Shown here: one piece after another, positions 58,549-64,000 of the stretch
How the letters are laid out: each line of letters opens with the position of its first letter
How positions within the stretch are numbered: the stretch's first letter is position 1
Source: an uncultured Prochlorococcus sp.
GTDB taxonomy: Bacteria; Cyanobacteriota; Cyanobacteriia; PCC-6307; Cyanobiaceae
Reading direction: 5' to 3'
Assembly: GCA_902612005.1 (NCBI GenBank)
Contig: CACMCA010000001.1
Coordinates: 62,001-126,000, forward strand
Length of the DNA stretch: 64,000 nucleotides
Program-made: the position numbers and the translations under genes
Notes under the pieces: generated by a model
Told to the model about the DNA's origin: nothing
The model's database searches: none
Seen by the model: the letters and a program-made list of their open reading frames with translations, nothing else

Positions 58549-59070
58549 TTTCGTAAATTCCTTAATTCCTGAATAACCTAATAAAATTTCTAAATGGGGA
58601 TTGAAGACTTCTCTAATAATTGTTAACGGCTTTTTGTCTCGAAAAAATCTATAATTTCTTGACCAGAATGGGCCTTTAATACAAAATTGATCTTCTAACC
58701 AATTTGAATTAACAAGTGAAATTCGATCAACTTCCCTAAACAATTCTGATCTATCTTGTGTCAAATTCTTCCAAATTGGCTCTTCTTTGGCTTTTAAATT
58801 GTCATTTACTTGTTCTGCATTCCACCAACTTTCAGCCCATGCTAGGTTTTTGTTATTGTTTTTAATCCACACTTGTCTTCTAATTAAAGGGCCATTTAGC
58901 TGATTTAATTCTTTGGGACCCTCTTCAATGAATAGAGGATCTACTTGCATTGAAATTAATTTAATTTTCGTCTCTTGATTTGTTAAAAGCTGTAGATGTC
59001 TAGTTGGACTTCCATCCCCAAGCAGCATTAATTTCCATGGACCAGAGATTTTTGGGAGTGAATTTTTCAC
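58525..59070 (-). CDS. Chorismate-lyase-like protein (UbiC family)
   Basis: The 181-residue product from GTG at 59070 has GPWKLMLLGDGSPTRHLQLL, then GPLIRRQVWIKNN and LAWAESWWNAEQV, and near the end IIREVFNPHLEIL. This is the cyanobacterial chorismate-pyruvate lyase-like family. The family releases 4-hydroxybenzoate for plastoquinone synthesis. No ATG is present at the 5' end. The frame stays open upstream to the mnmG stop codon, and about 21 residues between 59133 and 59070 (NNKLFNSPKILWEEKAS) look protein-like. The true start could be a CTG at 59133. It overlaps the convergent unknown gene by 24 bp. Confidence 0.82.
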   Translation of the reverse strand: MKNSLPKISGPWKLMLLGDGSPTRHLQLLTNQETKIKLISMQVDPLFIEEGPKELNQLNGPLIRRQVWIKNNNKNLAWAESWWNAEQVNDNLKAKEEPIWKNLTQDRSELFREVDRISLVNSNWLEDQFCIKGPFWSRNYRFFRDKKPLTIIREVFNPHLEILLGYSGIKEFTKLYSSSSS

Positions 59071-59151
59071 TAAAAAAGTAGAGGCTTTTTCTTCCCATAA
59101 AATTTTTGGTGAGTTAAAAAGTTTATTATTCAGTGCTCTGACGGAATTCTT

Positions 59152-61119
59152 TTAAGATGATAACTTTTTTTCGACAAAAATATTTGCCTTTTCTTTCTTT
59201 ATTTCTCTTATTTTTAGCCAAACAAGTAATGCAGTTAAATCAGCTTTGCTTACACCAGGAATTTTTGAAGCATCACCAAAATTTTTTGGCTTTATCTTAT
59301 TCAAATTTTCTCTAGCTTCTAAAGATAATGTATCTATATTTTCATAATTAATTTCTTGAGGCAGAGATTTACAGCTTTGACGATTGATTTGTTCAATGTT
59401 GTTTTTTTGTCTTTTAAGGTAACCCTCGTATTTAATATCTATTTCAACACCTTCTTGTATGGAGGATCCTAGATTTTTTTCAGTCAAATTATATTTAATT
59501 AGATCCGAATAATGAAAGTTTGGTCTTTTTAAGAGTTCTTTCAAAGTTGTTGAGCCTTTGATCTTTGATCCCGTTTCTAATTCTATTTTTTTTGATATTT
59601 CATCGGTATTTTTTAAACGAGTGTTAATTAATCTAAATTTCTCTTCCTCGAGGAGTTTCATTTTTTCTTGATAGGCCGACCATCTTTTTTCATTAATTAG
59701 GCCTATTTGATAACCTAATGGGGTTAATCTCCTATCCGCATTATCTCCTCTTAGCGTTAACCTATATTCACTCCTACTAGTGAGAACTCTGTATGGTTCT
59801 TTGAGATCTTTGGTAATTAAATCATTTATCATTGTTCCTATATAACTGCTTTCTCTAGAGAAGAATATTGGATCTTTTTTGTTTAGTTTTCTTGTCGCAT
59901 TGATTCCTGCAACTAATCCTTGTGCTGCTGCTTCTTCATAACCAGTAGTCCCATTAATTTGTCCGGCACTAAATAAATATTCAATTTCTCTCGTTTCGAG
60001 TGATGTTTGGAGCTGTGTTGCAGGTATATAGTCATACTCCACAGCATATGCTGGTCGCAACATTTTACATTCACTTAATCCAGGTAAGGTTCTTAAAAGT
60101 TCTAATTGAATATTTTCGGGTAAACCTGTAGAAAATCCTTGTACATATATTTCAGGGGTATTAATTCCTTCTGGTTCTAAGAAAATTTGATGTGATTCTT
60201 TATCAGCAAATTTAACTATTTTATCTTCAATTGATGGACAATATCTTGGCCCCTTACTATCTATAAAACCGCCGTAAATGGGAGTCAAATGTAAATTGTC
60301 TCGAATAAGTTGATGTGTTTTGGTGGTTGTTCTTGTGATGTGACAACTAACTTGGGACATATTATTTTTTATATTTGGGTCAAATGAAAAATATTTATCT
60401 GCTGCAGTACTTGGTTGGATATCTAATTCATCAAAAATGATACTTCTTTTATCAACTCTTGCTGGAGTTCCTGTTTTTAAGCGTTCTGTTTTGATACCAA
60501 TTTCGTGCAAATTTTGAGTAAGACCTTTTGCTGCCTGTTCGCCCGATCTACCAGCTGACATTGATTTATTTCCTATCCATATTTTTCCCTCTAAGAACGT
60601 ACCAGCTGTGATGATAACTGATCTTGCTGCATAATAACTACCAAAGAAAGTCCTTACACCCTTTATTCTTTTTTTTACAATTTTTTTTGAATTCAATCCA
60701 ATTTCTTCAGTTTTTGCTATGTCCAGTTCAGTAATCATTGCTTCTTTTAAAGATAAATTATCTGTATTTTGTAGTATTTCAATCATCTTTTTTGAGTATT
60801 CTCTTTTATCTGTTTGAGCTCTTAATGCCCATACAGCTGGACCTCTACTTGCATTTAATATTCTTTTTTGTATGGCTGTCTCATCAGCTAATTTACCAAT
60901 AATTCCACCTAATGCATCAACTTCATGTACCAACTGACTTTTTGCCGGACCGCCAACTGCAGGATTACACGGTTGCCAAGCAATTCTATCTAAATTGATT
61001 GTAAATAAGGCTGTAGAAAATCCTAATTTTGCTGTTGTTAAAGCTGCTTCGCATCCTGCATGTCCTCCTCCAATAACGATGATGTCAAAAGATTCATTTG
61101 TTGAGTGATGATCTTGCAT
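59152..61119 (-). CDS. mnmG: tRNA uridine 5-carboxymethylaminomethyl modification enzyme MnmG
   Basis: MnmG works with MnmE to modify the wobble uridine of certain tRNAs. The 655-residue flavoprotein has the N-terminal FAD loop [18 protein letters not shown] near residues 11-28. Further motifs are [29 protein letters not shown], and [21 protein letters not shown] for FAD binding. The helical C-terminal domain has [13 protein letters not shown] and [17 protein letters not shown]. It is 12 bp after dnaB on the same strand. A chorismate-lyase-like frame follows in the same reading frame after its stop. Confidence 0.97.
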   Translation of the reverse strand: MQDHHSTNESFDIIVIGGGHAGCEAALTTAKLGFSTALFTINLDRIAWQPCNPAVGGPAKSQLVHEVDALGGIIGKLADETAIQKRILNASRGPAVWALRAQTDKREYSKKMIEILQNTDNLSLKEAMITELDIAKTEEIGLNSKKIVKKRIKGVRTFFGSYYAARSVIITAGTFLEGKIWIGNKSMSAGRSGEQAAKGLTQNLHEIGIKTERLKTGTPARVDKRSIIFDELDIQPSTAADKYFSFDPNIKNNMSQVSCHITRTTTKTHQLIRDNLHLTPIYGGFIDSKGPRYCPSIEDKIVKFADKESHQIFLEPEGINTPEIYVQGFSTGLPENIQLELLRTLPGLSECKMLRPAYAVEYDYIPATQLQTSLETREIEYLFSAGQINGTTGYEEAAAQGLVAGINATRKLNKKDPIFFSRESSYIGTMINDLITKDLKEPYRVLTSRSEYRLTLRGDNADRRLTPLGYQIGLINEKRWSAYQEKMKLLEEEKFRLINTRLKNTDEISKKIELETGSKIKGSTTLKELLKRPNFHYSDLIKYNLTEKNLGSSIQEGVEIDIKYEGYLKRQKNNIEQINRQSCKSLPQEINYENIDTLSLEARENLNKIKPKNFGDASKIPGVSKADLTALLVWLKIREIKKEKANIFVEKKLSS

Positions 61120-61131
61120 TTTAGGATCGAT

Positions 61132-62514
61132 TTAATTAGCTAAATTCCTAAATCTCGTAAATTGAGGTTCAAATAATAATTTAACAGTTCCTACGGGCCC
61201 ATTTCTATGTTTGGTGACAATGATTTCTGTAATTCCTTTATCTTCAGTCTCTGGATTATAGTATTCATCTCTATAAATCATTAATACTAAATCTGCGTCT
61301 TGTTCAATAGATCCTGATTCTCTTAGATCGCTTAACATTGGTCTTTTGTTTGTTCTAGACTCTACTCCTCTACTAAGCTGAGACAAAGCTACTACTGGTA
61401 CTTTTAATTCTCTGGCCATGCTTTTAAGACCTCTTGTTATTCGTGAAAGTTCTTGCACTCTATTATCAGGGGTTGATCCTTCCATCAACTGGAGGTAATC
61501 AATCACAATTAATCCAAGTTCTTTTTTTTGTTCAGCTATTAATCTTCTGCAAAGAGATCTCATCTCTAAAACACTTAAATTAGGTTTGTCATCAATAAAT
61601 ATTGGTAATTGACCTAATGAATTGATACCTTCCCCAAGTAAAGGCCATTCATCTTGCTGTAATCTTCCTGTTCTTAGCCTGCCACTCTCGATTCCAACTT
61701 CCATAGAGAGTAATCTATATGTCAACTGTTCCTTACTCATTTCAAGGCTAAATACGCACACAGGTAAATCTTGAGATTGTGCAACATTCTTAGCCAAGTT
61801 AAGAACTATTGAAGTTTTCCCCATTGAGGGTCTTCCAGCAACAATTATTAAATCACTTCTTTGAAAACCCTGAGTCATCGCATCGAGGTCGTAAAAATTT
61901 ACAGGAATTCCAGCTACTGAAGTACCTAATGATCTCGACTCTATTTCATTGAAAGTACTTGTAAGGATTTCAGCTGCTTGAGTCAGACCTTTTGAAGGTT
62001 TTTCTTGACTGATTTCAAATATTTTTTGCTCTGCTTTATCTAGAACTTCATTAGTATCTTGAGTTTGATCAAAACCTAACTGAACCACCTCATTTCCAGA
62101 TCTGATAAGTTGCCTTCTCATGAATTTGTCGTTAATTAAATTAGCAACTTGTTCTATGGAAGCTGTAGAGGAAACATTTTCAACTAGTTCTACTAGTTTG
62201 CTGTTACCTCCAATTTTTTCTAGTGATCCATTATCTGCTAACCAAGCACTCATGGATGTTAAATCAGTTGGTTTACCCTGTGTATGCAACATTAATGCTG
62301 TTCTATAAATCTCTTGATGGGCATTTATGTAAAAAGCTTCAGGTTTAATTAAGTCTGCAATTCTTCCTATCGCGTCTGGATCAAGAAGTATGCCACCAAG
62401 AACTGCTTCCTCTGCTTGAACGTTTTGAGGAGGTACTAATCCAGAATTTTCACTATTAAAATCCCTTTTAAAATTTTTATTCTGCCCATTATTTGGAAAA
62501 GGTACCGAAACCAT
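61132..62514 (-). CDS. dnaB: Replicative DNA helicase
   Basis: DnaB is the hexameric 5'-3' helicase of the replication fork. The 460-residue protein has the N-terminal primase-interacting domain (QAEEAVLGGILLDPDAI, IYRTALMLHTQGKPTDL) and the RecA-like motor. Walker A is VAGRPSMGKTSIVLNLA near residues 223-239, Walker B is LGLIVIDYLQLM, then SRITRGLKSMARELKVPV and LSQLSRGVESR with the arginine finger region. No intein is present, unlike some cyanobacterial dnaB genes. It lies 58 bp after rplI and before mnmG. Confidence 0.98.
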   Translation of the reverse strand: MVSVPFPNNGQNKNFKRDFNSENSGLVPPQNVQAEEAVLGGILLDPDAIGRIADLIKPEAFYINAHQEIYRTALMLHTQGKPTDLTSMSAWLADNGSLEKIGGNSKLVELVENVSSTASIEQVANLINDKFMRRQLIRSGNEVVQLGFDQTQDTNEVLDKAEQKIFEISQEKPSKGLTQAAEILTSTFNEIESRSLGTSVAGIPVNFYDLDAMTQGFQRSDLIIVAGRPSMGKTSIVLNLAKNVAQSQDLPVCVFSLEMSKEQLTYRLLSMEVGIESGRLRTGRLQQDEWPLLGEGINSLGQLPIFIDDKPNLSVLEMRSLCRRLIAEQKKELGLIVIDYLQLMEGSTPDNRVQELSRITRGLKSMARELKVPVVALSQLSRGVESRTNKRPMLSDLRESGSIEQDADLVLMIYRDEYYNPETEDKGITEIIVTKHRNGPVGTVKLLFEPQFTRFRNLAN

Positions 62515-62572
62515 ATCTTTAATTGCTTAGATACATACTCTGGCTACTTTTCAAAATAATGCAACAAATTGA

Positions 62573-63028
62573 TTAACTTGTTACTTCAATATTTACTTCT
62601 GCATTTACTTCTGGATGTAATTTTATTTTTGCAGTAAAGGAACCTAAATTATGAATATCAGGAACTGTGATGTTTCTTCTATCAATTTCTTTTTTAGTTG
62701 CCGCTTCTATCGCTTCGGCAACATCCCCATTGGTAACTGTTCCAAACAGGACACCATCTTCTCCAACCTGTTTTTTGATAGTGAACCTACCTATTGTAGA
62801 TAATGCAGTTTGGAAATCCAAAGCTTCTTGCTTTAATTTATCAGCAGCGATTTTTTCTTTTTCTTTCTTCCTTTCAATTTGTTTTAGGACTGCTGGTGTT
62901 ACATTCATTGCCTTGCCATAAGGTAATAGAAAATTTCTTGCATATCCAGGAGCTACTTCAACTAGATCTCCTTCTTTACCTAGTGATGCGATTGATTCAG
63001 TTAATGCGACTTGTACTCTTTTAGCCAT
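62573..63028 (-). CDS. rplI: 50S ribosomal protein L9
   Basis: L9 is a two-domain protein of the large subunit bound to 23S rRNA and helps reading-frame fidelity. The 151-residue product starts [17 protein letters not shown] at 63028; I prefer this ATG to the one at 63043 because MAKRVQV fits the family start. The N-terminal [20 protein letters not shown] is the L9 signature. A long connecting helix ([19 protein letters not shown]) leads to the C-terminal domain with [17 protein letters not shown]. It lies between the desaturase and dnaB genes on the same strand. Confidence 0.97.
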   Translation of the reverse strand: MAKRVQVALTESIASLGKEGDLVEVAPGYARNFLLPYGKAMNVTPAVLKQIERKKEKEKIAADKLKQEALDFQTALSTIGRFTIKKQVGEDGVLFGTVTNGDVAEAIEAATKKEIDRRNITVPDIHNLGSFTAKIKLHPEVNAEVNIEVTS

Positions 63029-63048
63029 GAAAATATTGAACAATACAG

Positions 63049-63987
63049 TTAATAATAAGACCTGGAGGGTAACTTTACTTTTTTTGCAAGACCAAATTTC
63101 GCAAGAATCTTAATATGTTCCCATGTTATGTCTATCTGACCTCTAAATAATCCTTGTTTTGCCGAATTGGGAAATGCGTGATGGTTATTATGCCAACCTT
63201 CTCCAAATGTTAATGCAGCAACCCACGCATTGTTTTTGGATGAATCACCACTTTCAAATGGTGCCTTACCCCAACAATGAGTAGCTGAATTTACTAACCA
63301 AGTCACGTGATAAACGACTACAAGTCTTAATGGAATGCCCCAAAGGACTAAAGCCCAACCTCCAACTCCTAATTTTTGACCTATTGCGTACAAAGAAAGT
63401 CCAATAGGAATTTGTAAGAATAAAAAATATTTATTTAGAAATCTATAGTAGGGATCCTTGATTAAATCTGCACTTAGTTTTGGAACAGCTTTTAGTGCTT
63501 CAACGTCTTTAAACATCCAACCCATATGACTCCACCAAAACCCCTTTTTACTATTGTGATGATCTGCTTCAGTATCTGAAAAAGAGTGGTGATGCCTATG
63601 TAAACCTACCCAATCTATTGGTCCATGCTGGCAACTTATAGCTCCACAGGTAGCAAAAAATCTTTCTAACCATCTTGGAACAATGAACGATCTGTGTGAT
63701 AACAATCTGTGATATCCAAGAGTGACTCCTAAACATGCAGTAACCCAGTAAAAAAATAATAATGAAGTGACTGCAGGGAGACTCCAAAATTTTGGTTGTA
63801 TAGCCACAAGAGAAAGAATATGAATTGCAACCATAAAAACTATTGTCCCCCACGTTTTGTGTAGTCTTGGAGGATATCTTTTTGAATGACTGGAAGGTTC
63901 CAGTAATTTTTCTGAGAGTTCTACAACTTTTTCAGATGGAACAGGTTTTTTTAATTTTGCTGTTTCTTGGAAAATTACTGAATTCAT
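63049..63987 (-). CDS. Membrane fatty-acid desaturase, delta-9 type
   Basis: The enzyme puts a double bond in acyl chains of membrane lipids, an adjustment of fluidity. The 312-residue protein has three histidine boxes that bind a di-iron centre, in the order [10 protein letters not shown], then HRHHHSFSD, then [10 protein letters not shown]. Four or so hydrophobic stretches lie around them. The first box and the length fit delta-9 acyl-lipid (DesC-like) desaturases. The exact position cannot be read from sequence. Only 13 bp lie upstream before the window edge, so its promoter is outside. It precedes rplI by 20 bp. Confidence 0.92.
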   Translation of the reverse strand: MNSVIFQETAKLKKPVPSEKVVELSEKLLEPSSHSKRYPPRLHKTWGTIVFMVAIHILSLVAIQPKFWSLPAVTSLLFFYWVTACLGVTLGYHRLLSHRSFIVPRWLERFFATCGAISCQHGPIDWVGLHRHHHSFSDTEADHHNSKKGFWWSHMGWMFKDVEALKAVPKLSADLIKDPYYRFLNKYFLFLQIPIGLSLYAIGQKLGVGGWALVLWGIPLRLVVVYHVTWLVNSATHCWGKAPFESGDSSKNNAWVAALTFGEGWHNNHHAFPNSAKQGLFRGQIDITWEHIKILAKFGLAKKVKLPSRSYY

Positions 63988-64000
63988 GATATTGAAATAA

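Overview
The window reads as chromosome of a high-light-type marine Prochlorococcus, and I am fairly sure of that. Base composition is very AT-rich: sampled coding stretches run about 27-33% G+C. Genes are packed with 1-4 bp overlaps. The order DUF502 - queG - TPR protein - gyrA/parC-like - purF - purL - PRC-barrel protein - dnaN, with thrC on the other side of dnaN, is the arrangement I remember around the start point of Prochlorococcus genomes. I saw no insertion sequence, integrase, prophage block, CRISPR array or rRNA, and one tRNA.

Layout. 1-10.7 kb: a cut-off DUF502 membrane protein, queG, a secreted TPR protein and a second gyrase/topoisomerase A subunit, then a leftward set from dnaN through a PRC-barrel protein to purL and purF. 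10.7-11.0 kb: the only gap over 300 bp. It is AT-rich with DnaA-box-like words and is the best oriC candidate. 11-19.3 kb: leftward thrC, DUF1400 protein and ABC1 kinase, then rightward recN and uvrA. 19.4-30.7 kb: a single-domain sucrose-phosphate-synthase-like enzyme, mraY with two small genes, argG, rpsF, aroE, dnaK, an FAD oxidase, purU and a ClC transporter. 30.7-40.5 kb: acnB, DAHP synthase, a phytol-kinase-like gene, a group 2 sigma factor, ppk, an MFS transporter and cobA.

40.5-51.3 kb: ten leftward, tightly spaced genes, mazG-speE-speB-gcvT-aspS-pyrG-queE-queC-pabB-pabC, mixing polyamine, one-carbon/folate, pyrimidine and 7-deazaguanine metabolism. 51.4-55.3 kb: tRNA-Val(UAC), a HesB/IscA-like protein, valS and a VTT-domain membrane protein. 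55.3-59.1 kb is the least ordinary part: a possible 50-residue gene, an ATP-dependent DNA ligase with raised G+C, a membrane-anchored unknown, a SprT-like metalloprotease, a charged unknown protein and a chorismate-lyase-like gene. 59.1-64 kb: mnmG, dnaB, rplI and a fatty-acid desaturase.

The genes link up in several ways. pabB and pabC feed folate synthesis, and gcvT and purU draw on folate one-carbon units, as purine synthesis (purL, purF) does. queE, queC and queG are three steps of queuosine synthesis. recN, uvrA, the ATP ligase and the SprT-like protease form a scattered DNA-repair set near the replication genes dnaN and dnaB. I did not find a convincing new multi-gene system. The best leads are the ligase, several short unannotated reading frames, and start or ribosome-binding oddities.
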